A stretch of DNA of 31,633 nucleotides from assembly GCA_900768045.1 (NCBI GenBank), contig CAAGBL010000049.1:1-31633 (forward strand). The letters are read 5' to 3'. How positions within the stretch are numbered: the first letter of the stretch is position 1; every line of letters starts with the position of its first letter. Of this stretch, positions 16,376 to 23,390 are shown in pieces. This DNA comes from an uncultured Alistipes sp. (GTDB lineage: Bacteria > Bacteroidota > Bacteroidia > Bacteroidales > Rikenellaceae). The notes below the pieces were generated by a model, which was not told where the DNA came from, searched no databases, and saw only the letters and a program-made list of their open reading frames with translations. A program made the translations under genes and the position numbers.

Positions 16376-17638
16376 ATGTTTGCTATTGACAACTACAATT
16401 TCGCTGGTAAGCGTGCGATTATCCGTGTAGATTTTAATGTGCCTCTCAATGCTGAGGGTAAGGTTACCGACGACACACGTATTCGTGCCGCAATCCCAAC
16501 AATTAAGAAGGTATTGGCTGGCGGTGGCTCAGTAATCCTTATGTCGCACCTCGGTCGTCCTAAGAAGAACCCAGATGCAAAGTACTCTTTGGAGCAGATT
16601 ATCTATGCTATCGAGGAGCGCTTGGGCGTGAAGGTTATGTTCGCTGGCGACTGCATGGGCGAGAAGGCCGCTGAGATGGCTGCTAACCTTAAGCCTGGCG
16701 AGGTGATGCTTCTCGAGAACTTGCGTTTCTATGCTGAGGAGGAGGGTAAGCCTCGTGGCTTGGCTGAGGACGCATCGGACGAGGAGAAGAAGGAGGCTAA
16801 GAAGGCTGTTAAGGAGTCGCAGAAGAAGTTCGTTGAGCGCCTTGCATCGTATGCTGACTGCTACATCAACGACGCATTCGGTACTGCTCACCGTGCTCAC
16901 GCCTCAACAGCACTCATCGCTGACTACTTCCCCGAGGATAAGATGTTCGGCTACGTTATGGAGAACGAGCTCAAGGCTATCGACGGCGTTATGGAGAACC
17001 CTGAGCGTCCTTTCTGCGCTATCATCGGTGGCTCGAAGGTATCTACAAAGATTACCATCATCGAGAAGCTCATGGAGAAGGTTGACTCTATCATCATCGG
17101 TGGCGGTATGACCTATACCTTCGCAGGTGCTGAGGGTGGCAAGGAGGGTAAGTCTATCTGCGAGCCAGATATGTTCCCAGTAGCTCTCGAGATTTTGAAG
17201 AAGGCTGAGGAGCGTGGCATCCAGATTCTCCGCTCTCCAGATGCTCTTATCTGCGACGACTTCTCTGAGGAGGCAAACACACAGGAGGCCCCTGCAAACA
17301 ACATTCCAGATGCTTGGGAGGGTGTAGATATCGCATCGCAGGGTAAGGCTAAGTTCCGTGAGCACATCCTCGGTTGCAAGACTATCCTTTGGAACGGCCC
17401 TGTAGGCGTGTTCGAGATCAACAAGTTCTCAACAGGCTCACGTGCTGTGGCTGAGGCTATCGCTGAGGCAACAGAGAAGAATGGTGCTTACTCACTTATC
17501 GGTGGTGGCGACTCTGTAGCTTGTGTTAACAAGTTCGGCTTGGCTGATAAGGTATCTTACGTGTCAACAGGTGGTGGTGCGTTGCTCGAGTACATGGAGG
17601 GCAAGGAGCTTCCGGGTGTAGCAGCAATCCGCAAGTAA
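16376..17638 (+). CDS. pgk: Phosphoglycerate kinase
   Basis: Glycolytic enzyme transferring phosphate between 1,3-bisphosphoglycerate and ADP. The 420-residue protein shows RVDFNVPLN near residue 18, SHLGRPKKNPDAKYS, the hinge/nucleotide region IIGGSKVSTKI, LWNGPVGVFE and the C-terminal GGGDSVACVNKFG. The charged stretch around residues 120-155 (EEEGKPRGLAEDASDEEKKE and following) is an insertion familiar from Bacteroidetes Pgk. I chose the ATG at 16376 and not a GTG at 16346. Homology begins at MFAIDNYNFAGKRA, and the GTG would lie almost at the predicted transcript start. The stop codon is the first base triplet of a 131-bp structured repeat. Confidence 0.97.
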   Translation: MFAIDNYNFAGKRAIIRVDFNVPLNAEGKVTDDTRIRAAIPTIKKVLAGGGSVILMSHLGRPKKNPDAKYSLEQIIYAIEERLGVKVMFAGDCMGEKAAEMAANLKPGEVMLLENLRFYAEEEGKPRGLAEDASDEEKKEAKKAVKESQKKFVERLASYADCYINDAFGTAHRAHASTALIADYFPEDKMFGYVMENELKAIDGVMENPERPFCAIIGGSKVSTKITIIEKLMEKVDSIIIGGGMTYTFAGAEGGKEGKSICEPDMFPVALEILKKAEERGIQILRSPDALICDDFSEEANTQEAPANNIPDAWEGVDIASQGKAKFREHILGCKTILWNGPVGVFEINKFSTGSRAVAEAIAEATEKNGAYSLIGGGDSVACVNKFGLADKVSYVSTGGGALLEYMEGKELPGVAAIRK

Positions 17639-17766
17639 TTTCTTGTGATAAGTGGTCATCTACTGCCGCTAACAAATTATTGAAGCAATGGGCAGTACGT
17701 CAAAGTACAGCCCATCGCTCCAAAATTTGCCGAGCGTTGTATCTAACCACTTCTAACAAGAAATTA
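17636..17766 (+). repeat. 131-bp structured repeat, copy 1
   Basis: Starts on the pgk stop codon. The ends form a perfect 11-bp inverted repeat, TAATTTCTTGT (17636-17646) and ACAAGAAATTA (17756-17766). Inside it a GATA/TCTA internal loop is followed by AGTGGT/ACCACT (17651-17656 with 17746-17751). A central hairpin runs from CAAATT (17673-17678) to AATTTG (17724-17729), through ATGGGC/GCCCAT, to GTAC/GTAC with loop GTCAAA. The same architecture occurs at 19933-20063 with compensating changes. No T tract follows, so it is not an ordinary intrinsic terminator. The function is unknown. A 3'-end RNA structure or a MITE/REP-like element are the main options. Confidence 0.8.
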
Positions 17767-17821
17767 GTGCGCTGAGTGAGGTGATAGATTATAAGGAGTT
17801 TAATGAGTTTTGTGAAAACCT

Positions 17822-17875
17822 TTCCCTAAATTCCCTATCTTCCCTAAATTCCCTATCGTCCCTAACTACCCTCTG
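17822..17875 (+). repeat. 9-bp tandem repeat array upstream of the M13 peptidase gene
   Basis: Six consecutive 9-base units: TTCCCTAAA, TTCCCTATC, TTCCCTAAA, TTCCCTATC, GTCCCTAAC, TACCCTCTG. The first four also form a perfect 18-base tandem duplication. The array ends 38 bases before the peptidase start codon. Related units occur on both strands at 20084-20179. Confidence 0.8.
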
Positions 17876-17913
17876 CTACTAAGCTTTAAAATTACTAAAC
17901 TAAATCATTATAG

Positions 17914-19935
17914 ATGAAAAGATTAACACTAATTCTTGCAACTGCACTTATGATGACAGCTTGCGTATCAAATGAGGCTGCAAACGTTCCAGCTATCGAT
18001 AAGAACAACTTCGATGAGAGCGTTGCCCTTAAGGACAACTTCTACCAGTGGGCTACTGGTGGTTGGCAGAAGAACAACCCCCTAAAGCCTGAGTACTCAC
18101 GCTACGGCTCATTCGACGTACTCCGTGAGAACAACGAGATTCGTATCAACGAGCTCTTCGAGCAGATGTCTAAGACTACTGCCGAGGCTGGTAGCGTTGA
18201 GCAGAAGATCTCTGACCTCTACAAGATGGGCCTCGACGAGGAGCGTCTAAACAAGGAGGGTGCCGAGCCTATCAAGGCTGCCGTAAACGAGATTTTGGCA
18301 ACAACAGAGCGTGAGGCACTCATCGCATCTATTGCTTCGCTTCACACCGACGGCATCGGCGTATTCTTCGCAGCATACCCATCTGCTGACCTCTTGGATA
18401 GCAACATGACTATCCTCTATATGGAGCAGTCAGGCCTTGGCATGGGCAACCGTGACTACTACGTTGACGAGAAGAATGCCGACAAGAAGGCTGCATACCG
18501 CACATACCTCGCTAAGCTCTTCACACTCACAGGCGTTGAGGGCGATGTAGAGAAGATGGTTGCAGATGTTGTTGCTATCGAGGATGCTATCGCTGCTAAG
18601 CACTGGACAAATGTTGAGTGCCGTGACATCCAGAAGGGTTACAACCCATTTACCTATGCCGACTTCAAGGCTCAGTATCCTACTATTGACTGGGATAGCT
18701 ACTTCAAGCCTCTCGAGCTTAAGGCTGAGGATAAGATTGTTGTAAGCCAGCCATCATCATTTGCTAACACCCTCGAGGTGCTTGCTACTGCTGATGTCGA
18801 GGCTTTGCGTAACTATGTCGCTGCACACTACATCAACAGCGCATCGTCATACCTTAGCGAGGAGTATGCTTTGGCATCGTTCGAGTTCTTCGGCAAGACA
18901 ATGTCTGGTACTCAGGAGATTCGCCCACGCTGGAAGCGTGCTATGGGCGTGCCTAACAGCATTCTCTCTGAGGCTGTAGGTCAGATGTACGTTGCTAAGT
19001 ACTTCCCTGAGGCTGAGAAGGTACGTGTAGAGACCATGGTAAAGAATATCCAGAAGGCATTTGCTAAGCACATCGACCAGCTTGACTGGATGGGTGAGGC
19101 TACCAAGGCTAAGGCTCACGAGAAGCTCGAGGCATTTACCGTGAAGATTGGCTACCCTAACAAGTGGAAGGACTACTCAACACTCACTATCGATCCAGCT
19201 AAGAGCTACTGGGAGAATGTTGTTGAGGCTAACCGCTGGTACACAGCTGACGCTTTGTCGGAGGTGGGCAAGCCAGTAGACCGTGAGAAGTGGATGATGC
19301 CACCTCAGATGGTTAACGCATACTACATGCCTACAACAAACGAGATCTGCTTCCCCGCAGCTATCCTCCAGCCTCCATTCTACAACCCTGAGGCTGACGA
19401 CGCTGTAAACTATGGCGCTATCGGCGTGGTTATCGCTCACGAGATGACTCATGGCTTCGACGACCAGGGCTCGCAGTTCGACAAGATGGGTAACATGAAC
19501 GACTGGTGGACAGCCGAGGATCGTGCAGCATTTGAGAAAAAGACTCAGGTTCTCGTTGACCAGTTCAACGCTATCGAGATTCTTCCTGGCTTGTTTGCTG
19601 ATGGTAAGTTCTCACTTGGTGAGAATATCGCTGACCAGGGTGGTCTTCGCCTTGCATACACAGGTCTTGTGGAGCATGCATGGGCTGAGGGCCGTCCAGC
19701 AGACATCGACGGCTTCACTGGCGAGCAGCGCTTCTATATTGGCTATGCTACACTCTGGGCACAGAACATCACTGACCAGGAGAAGGAGCGTCTAACAAAG
19801 GTTGACGTCCACTCTCTCGGCATCAACCGTGTAAACGCTACTTTGCGTAATATCCAGAGCTTCTACGATGCATTCGGCATCACCGAGGCTGACAAGATGT
19901 ATATGAAGCCAGAGGAGCGTGTAGTAATCTGGTAA
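17914..19935 (+). CDS. pepO: M13 family zinc metallopeptidase, lipoprotein
   Basis: A neprilysin/endothelin-converting-enzyme-type endopeptidase of 673 residues. The N-terminus MKRLTLILATALMMTACVSN is a lipoprotein signal with a lipobox ending at Cys17, so the enzyme should be membrane-anchored and face the periplasm or outside. The zinc site is complete: HEMTH (residues 509-513) and the third-ligand motif GENIADQGG with Glu570 and Asp574. The substrate-backbone motif NAYY is at 468-471. The C-terminus RVVIW resembles the conserved C-x-x-W end but lacks the Cys. The likely role is degradation of small peptides. The gene lies between two copies of a 131-bp repeat and begins 38 bases after a 9-bp repeat array. 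No TAnnTTTG box is evident, so its promoter is unclear. Confidence 0.93.
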   Translation: MKRLTLILATALMMTACVSNEAANVPAIDKNNFDESVALKDNFYQWATGGWQKNNPLKPEYSRYGSFDVLRENNEIRINELFEQMSKTTAEAGSVEQKISDLYKMGLDEERLNKEGAEPIKAAVNEILATTEREALIASIASLHTDGIGVFFAAYPSADLLDSNMTILYMEQSGLGMGNRDYYVDEKNADKKAAYRTYLAKLFTLTGVEGDVEKMVADVVAIEDAIAAKHWTNVECRDIQKGYNPFTYADFKAQYPTIDWDSYFKPLELKAEDKIVVSQPSSFANTLEVLATADVEALRNYVAAHYINSASSYLSEEYALASFEFFGKTMSGTQEIRPRWKRAMGVPNSILSEAVGQMYVAKYFPEAEKVRVETMVKNIQKAFAKHIDQLDWMGEATKAKAHEKLEAFTVKIGYPNKWKDYSTLTIDPAKSYWENVVEANRWYTADALSEVGKPVDREKWMMPPQMVNAYYMPTTNEICFPAAILQPPFYNPEADDAVNYGAIGVVIAHEMTHGFDDQGSQFDKMGNMNDWWTAEDRAAFEKKTQVLVDQFNAIEILPGLFADGKFSLGENIADQGGLRLAYTGLVEHAWAEGRPADIDGFTGEQRFYIGYATLWAQNITDQEKERLTKVDVHSLGINRVNATLRNIQSFYDAFGITEADKMYMKPEERVVIW

Positions 19936-20063
19936 TTTGTTGTGATAAGGGGCCGATTGCGGCCCCTAACAAAAAATGGCGACAATGGGACGTACGTTAA
20001 GTACTACCCATCGTCGCCATTTTTGCCGAGTGTAGCACTCGGCGCCCTTCTAACAACAAATTT
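19933..20063 (+). repeat. 131-bp structured repeat, copy 2
   Basis: Starts on the stop codon of the M13 peptidase gene. Terminal stem TAATTTGTTGT (19933-19943) pairs with ACAACAAATT (20053 onward). A GATA/TCTA internal loop and AGGG/CCCT follow, as in copy 1. Three hairpins can form inside. One is AGGGGCCG-ATTG-CGGCCCCT (19948-19967). The second is a long arm with a 12-bp base, AAAAATGGCGAC (19972-19983) with GTCGCCATTTTT (20013-20024), that continues through ATGGG/CCCAT to GTAC/GTAC. The third is GCCGAGTG-TAG-CACTCGGC (20025-20043). The first hairpin and the extended terminal stem compete for the same AGGG, so two folds are possible. Confidence 0.82.
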
Positions 20064-20304
20064 ATTTCTCGTGATAAGGCATCATCTAGGATAGATAGGG
20101 AAGATAGGGTAGTGATACTCTCGCCTTATCCACCTCATCTTCCCTATTTACCCTATCTATCCTATCAATCCTATCAAATAATCCCTGTGCGAAGCACACC
20201 TTACTTTTCACCTCTCCCCTTTTACCTTTCACCTTACAATGGTACGATAGTTGTCCATAGCCCTATACCTTCACACGAAGTGGGGGTATAAAGCATATAG
20301 CTCT
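20064..20304. repeat. Repeat-rich intergenic region before the DUF3575 gene
   Basis: The segment starting at 20066, TTTCTCGTGATAAGGCATCA and following, resembles the first 25 bases of the 131-bp repeat and may be a truncated third copy. Two oppositely oriented runs of the 9-bp unit follow. Their arms at 20088-20109 and 20142-20163 pair over 22 positions with one mismatch, one G-T and one T-T-like break at the end. A short hairpin TGTGC-GAA-GCACA lies near 20186-20199. A C/T-rich stretch of CCTTTTACC-like units spans about 20200-20235. No coding potential and no TAnnTTTG promoter were recognised. Confidence 0.6.
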
Positions 20305-20892
20305 ATGAAAAGATTATTACAACTATGTGCCGTTGTTATGCTTCTGGCAGGTGGAGTACAACGTGCCGATGCGCAAAATCTTGCGCTTAAGACTAACCTG
20401 CTTTATGACGCTACGGGTACGGTCAACTTCGGTGTTGAAGTGGGACTTGCCCCACACTGGACGCTCGACATGCCAAGCAACCTTTGTGACTGGAAGATGT
20501 ACAACGGCCGACAGTGGAAGCACTTTCTCACGCAGCCTGAGGCTCGCTACTGGTTTTGCAGCCGCTATGCGGGGCACTTCATTGGCATTCACGCCCACTA
20601 TGGCCGCTACAACATTGGCAACATCAACAACGACATCAAGTTCTTAGGCACCAACTTCGGCGCTCTGACTAACAATCGCTTCGACGGTTGGTTGTTAGGT
20701 GCTGGTGTGGGCTATGGCTACGCCTTTGCCTTGGGCCACCACTGGAATCTTGAGCTGGAGCTTGGCGTAGGATATGCCTACATGGAGTACGATAGGTATG
20801 CCTGGGATACCGACGTAAAGCTGAATAGTAATGCTCATCACAACTACTTTGGTATCACAAAGCTTAATGTTGGATTGTCGTATCTGTTTTAA
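20305..20892 (+). CDS. DUF3575 domain-containing outer-membrane protein
   Basis: A 195-residue secreted protein with signal peptide MKRLLQLCAVVMLLAGGVQRADA, followed by LALKTNLLYDATGTVNFGVE, the characteristic start of DUF3575. Alternating hydrophobic and aromatic strands and a final aromatic residue (VGLSYLF) suggest a small outer-membrane beta barrel. I use the ATG at 20305; an upstream in-frame start at 20251 would put 18 residues before the signal peptide. In Bacteroides and relatives DUF3575 genes are often found with DUF3868 genes in Mfa/FimA-type fimbrial loci. Here the DUF3868 gene follows after 12 bases, but no fimbrillin or anchor gene is present. Function is inferred only from family and context. 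Confidence 0.88.
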   Translation: MKRLLQLCAVVMLLAGGVQRADAQNLALKTNLLYDATGTVNFGVEVGLAPHWTLDMPSNLCDWKMYNGRQWKHFLTQPEARYWFCSRYAGHFIGIHAHYGRYNIGNINNDIKFLGTNFGALTNNRFDGWLLGAGVGYGYAFALGHHWNLELELGVGYAYMEYDRYAWDTDVKLNSNAHHNYFGITKLNVGLSYLF

Positions 20893-20904
20893 ACTGTGAG
20901 GATT

Positions 20905-22341
20905 ATGAGAAGGTTTTTTATTCTAAGCGTAGCCATGTTTGTAGGCATGGTTGGCTATGTATCGGCGCAGACTCATGATAGCCGTAGCGCAAACTTCGAG
21001 GGTGTGCATCTCTCGAATGTAGGTATCGAGCATCAGAACGGTATGCTACATATAACAATGAGCATGGAGTTTGGCGGTAAGCATCTGCACACGGATTGTG
21101 CAACGATATATACCCCTGTGCTATACAATGGCGATAATAATGTGGAGTTGCAGTCGGTGGGAGTCTTTGGCCGTAACCACTACTACACTACGCTGCGTGA
21201 GTCGAACAACCGCCTTGTGTCGATTCCCGATGAGTGGTGCTTACGTCGTCGTGACCTCCCCGCAAGTGTCGAATACTACGCACATGTGGAGTATGAGCCA
21301 TGGATGAATGGTGCGAGCCTTGCAATATTTGAGCAGCTCTATGGTTGCAACGATGAGCTTCTTGCCATTGCCAATGTTGTCGTTGACGAGTACCGTGAGA
21401 TAACCATCGAGCCTGTATATCTCTTTGTGCTTCCTGAGCGTGTGGAGAGTGGCGTATCGCACGTCTCATGTAGTGCGCATGTCGACTTCCCGGTTAGTAA
21501 GGCCGTTATTGACCCTAACTTCCTTGGCAACCGCAACGAAATAGCGCTCATCGACTCGAACCTTGACTCGCTGAGAGGCAATAGCAACCTCGTTGTTACA
21601 CGTCTCGTTGTGCGTGGCTCAGCATCGCCCGAGGGTGGCACGGCATTCAACGATGAGCTTGCCCACGAGCGAGCCGCAGCCCTCGTGCAGCATATCCAGC
21701 AGCACTACACCATTCCTCAGGGCGTGCTTGCAACATACTACGACACTAACCACTGGGCAGATGTCAGGGCGTGGGTTGCCCAGTCTAATGTAGCTGACCG
21801 CCAGTCTCTGCTTAAGTTTATCGACGAGAACTCTAAGCATGCCAACTTTAATGCGATGCTTATGGAGCGCTTCCCAATGCAGTATCAGCAGCTCCTCGAT
21901 GAGTACTACCCATCATTGCGCAATGCCTCGTATGATGTGGAGTACGATGTTAAGAGTTATAAGGATGTCGAGCATATTGTAGCTGTTGCCGAGAGCGAGC
22001 CTATGACGCTTAGCACTAACGACCTCTCAGTCGCCGCTACAATGGTCGACCAGTCGAGTCATAAGTTTGATAATATCATCATGGCTATTGTGACTAAGAG
22101 CCCTAATAACCCTACGGCAAATATCAACGCTGCAAATGTGACTATGCGCCGTGGCGAGCTGCTGCGTGCCGAGCACCACTTGGCTAAGGCGGGCACCTCT
22201 GCCGAGGCAGACTATGCCCGTGCTATGTATGCTATTCACATGGGCGACTACTCCGAGGCCAAGCACCTCCTCAAGCGTGTCGAGTCGAAAGTTGCCCATG
22301 CCGCCAAACTCCTCAATAAAATCGAGCAGGCAGGGTACTAA
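20905..22341 (+). CDS. DUF3868 / OmpA-like domain protein with C-terminal repeat region
   Basis: A 478-residue exported protein with signal peptide RRFFILSVAMFVGMVGYVSAQ. Residues of about 25-190 form the DUF3868 domain of Bacteroidetes fimbria-associated proteins. A central segment, VVTRLVVRGSASPEGGTAFN followed by DELAHERAAALVQHI, resembles the OmpA-C peptidoglycan-binding fold. The last 80 residues look like a TPR-type helical repeat (NINAANVTMRRGELLRAEHH). The start is the ATG at 20905, with TGAGGA just upstream, rather than the GTG at 20896. It is co-directional with and almost touching the DUF3575 gene, so the two are likely co-translated. A role as an envelope anchor or assembly platform is inferred. 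Confidence 0.85.
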   Translation: MRRFFILSVAMFVGMVGYVSAQTHDSRSANFEGVHLSNVGIEHQNGMLHITMSMEFGGKHLHTDCATIYTPVLYNGDNNVELQSVGVFGRNHYYTTLRESNNRLVSIPDEWCLRRRDLPASVEYYAHVEYEPWMNGASLAIFEQLYGCNDELLAIANVVVDEYREITIEPVYLFVLPERVESGVSHVSCSAHVDFPVSKAVIDPNFLGNRNEIALIDSNLDSLRGNSNLVVTRLVVRGSASPEGGTAFNDELAHERAAALVQHIQQHYTIPQGVLATYYDTNHWADVRAWVAQSNVADRQSLLKFIDENSKHANFNAMLMERFPMQYQQLLDEYYPSLRNASYDVEYDVKSYKDVEHIVAVAESEPMTLSTNDLSVAATMVDQSSHKFDNIIMAIVTKSPNNPTANINAANVTMRRGELLRAEHHLAKAGTSAEADYARAMYAIHMGDYSEAKHLLKRVESKVAHAAKLLNKIEQAGY

Positions 22342-22370
22342 CTTTTGTTATACAGCTTCTTGGCGAAAGG

Positions 22371-22390
22371 GGTTGTCCTCCGGGGCAACC
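22371..22390 (+). terminator. Possible terminator hairpin after the DUF3868 gene
   Basis: GGTTGTCC and GGGCAACC form an 8-bp stem with one G-T pair around a four-base loop, 30 bases past the stop codon. The following sequence, TCTATTTGTG, is only weakly T-rich, so it may act together with the stronger hairpin at 22415-22438. Confidence 0.45.
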
Positions 22391-22410
22391 TCTATTTGTG
22401 TATATAAATG

Positions 22411-22442
22411 AAAAAGCGACTAACCTAAGTTAATCGCTTTTA
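22411..22442. terminator. Bidirectional terminator, first copy
   Basis: AGCGACTAAC and GTTAATCGCT (22415-22438) form a 10-bp stem with loop CTAA. It is flanked by AAAA on the left and TTTT on the right, so it could stop transcription from both strands. It lies between the plus-strand DUF3868 gene and minus-strand tRNA transcription. The hairpin is identical to that at 22569-22592. Confidence 0.75.
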
Positions 22443-22446
22443 GTGA

Positions 22447-22513
22447 GGTCTGAAGTGGATTCGAAGTGAAGGGCTTTAGCCCGAACTGGCGGGGATACCG
22501 CTTAGCGCAGACC
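22447..22513 (-). pseudogene. Decayed tRNA-like remnant related to tRNA-Cys
   Basis: On the minus strand the segment starts GGTCTG and ends CAGACC, the same acceptor ends as the intact tRNA-Cys. Its 3' part (TTCGAATCCACTTCAGACC) nearly matches the T-arm and acceptor of that gene. The middle does not fold as a tRNA: there is no 7-base anticodon loop and the T-stem no longer pairs. Together with the duplicated terminator beside it, this looks like a broken duplicate or a recombined attachment-site copy. Confidence 0.55.
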
Positions 22514-22564
22514 TATGGTCTATAATAGACCCTGGCGCAGATACTACGTCCATCACAAAAACAA

Positions 22565-22592
22565 AAAAAGCGACTAACCTAAGTTAATCGCT
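22565..22592 (-). terminator. Terminator of tRNA-Cys, second copy
   Basis: Read on the minus strand, AGCGATTAAC-TTAG-GTTAGTCGCT forms a 10-bp stem followed by seven T residues, G and five more T residues. It begins 7 bases past the mature tRNA-Cys 3' end. It is a classic intrinsic terminator. Confidence 0.85.
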
Positions 22593-22598
22593 CTAAAG

Positions 22599-22670
22599 AG
22601 GTCTGAAGCGGATTCGAACCGCTGTAGACGGTTTTGCAGACCGTTGGTTAAGCCACTCGCCCATCAGACC
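22599..22670 (-). tRNA. tRNA-Cys (anticodon GCA)
   Basis: The minus strand folds into a full cloverleaf. The acceptor GGTCTGA pairs with TCAGACC. The D-arm contains GGGCGAGTGGCTTAA, and the anticodon arm ACGGT-CTGCAAA-ACCGT carries GCA. The T-arm is GCGG-TTCGAAT-CCGC. Discriminator base 73 is U, the identity element of tRNA-Cys. The CCA end is not encoded, so it must be added by a nucleotidyltransferase such as the one at 29059-30456. A terminator follows immediately. Confidence 0.96.
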
Positions 22671-22758
22671 ATTTGTCTAACCGAGGTGCAAAGATATGTA
22701 TTATTTCTCAATATCCAAAATTTTTCGCAATAATTTGCACCTATTCAATATATATGTC

Positions 22759-22800
22759 AAAAAAATACGGCAACGTATCTATCCTCGTTGCCGTATTTTT
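22759..22800. terminator. Terminator of the uppS-bamA-ompH cluster
   Basis: ATACGGCAACG (22765-22775) and CGTTGCCGTAT (22786-22796) form a perfect 11-bp stem with a ten-base loop. It is flanked by an A run on the left and a T run on the right. On the minus strand it lies about 20 bases past the last ompH stop and is followed by T residues. It could work in both directions. Confidence 0.9.
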
Positions 22801-22815
22801 ATCGTGCCTCAGTAA

Positions 22816-23355
22816 TTACTTTGTAGCTGCGATGCCAAGCTTTGCCATTACCTTGTCGGTAATGCTTGTAAGCTGCTCTGCGTCGAAGTATGCAAGGCCT
22901 GCTGAGGTTGCAATGTCGCTCTCGATATTGAAGATAGCCATATAGCCATCCTCCTTAGCAACAGCATTAACTGCCTCGTTTGCCTTCTCGACGATAGGTG
23001 CCATAAGCTCGCTCTGCTTCTTCTGCATATCCTGGCTGGCAATCTGCTGGAAGTCGGCGTAGCGCTGCTGCAACTGCTGAAGGTCGCTCTCCTTCATCTG
23101 ACGGATAGTGTCAGAGTAGGTGCTAATATTCTTCTCGTAGTCTGCCATCTTCTGGTTGAACTCCACCTTGATCTGTTCGAGCTGATCCTGAAGATCCTTA
23201 CCATAGGCCTCAAGATTCTTATTTGCCTCAGCAAACTCTGGCATTGCAGTAATTACTGCTGTGAGGTCTACACGGCCAAACTTCTGTGCATTAGCCGCTG
23301 ATGCACCAATAAAGAGCAATGCTACGGCAAGGGTTAGTTTAAAAAACTTCTTCAT
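22816..23355 (-). CDS. OmpH/Skp family periplasmic chaperone (distal copy)
   Basis: A 179-residue protein with signal peptide MKKFFKLTLAVALLFIGASA and the family start QKFGRVDLTAVITAMPEF. A long Gln/Lys/Glu-rich coiled coil of about 75 residues follows (NLEAYGKDLQDQLEQIKVEF and beyond). The C-terminal part, IVEKANEAVNAVAKEDGYMA to the LTSITDKVMAKLG end, is typical of OmpH. Skp-like trimers hold unfolded outer-membrane proteins in the periplasm. It lies 35 bases after a second ompH gene and close to bamA, where the chaperones' clients are inserted. Two adjacent ompH genes after bamA are common in Bacteroidetes. Confidence 0.93.
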   Translation of the reverse strand: MKKFFKLTLAVALLFIGASAANAQKFGRVDLTAVITAMPEFAEANKNLEAYGKDLQDQLEQIKVEFNQKMADYEKNISTYSDTIRQMKESDLQQLQQRYADFQQIASQDMQKKQSELMAPIVEKANEAVNAVAKEDGYMAIFNIESDIATSAGLAYFDAEQLTSITDKVMAKLGIAATK

Positions 23356-23390
23356 TTCAATACTTTTAGTTAATATTATTTATGTTTTAT

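Noticed and set aside
17636..20063. The two 131-bp elements as the ends of a composite transposon around the M13 peptidase gene
   Set aside because: They are in direct orientation, carry no transposase and start precisely on stop codons. No target-site duplication is evident, although a MITE-like nature of single copies is not excluded.
17822..20179. Regularly repeated units that might be a CRISPR array
   Set aside because: The units are 9 bases long, directly adjacent, with no unique spacers and no cas genes nearby.
22673..22945. A 90-codon plus-strand frame near the tRNA-Cys gene
   Set aside because: It runs through a strong bidirectional terminator and antisense to the ompH C-terminus, so it is most likely chance.
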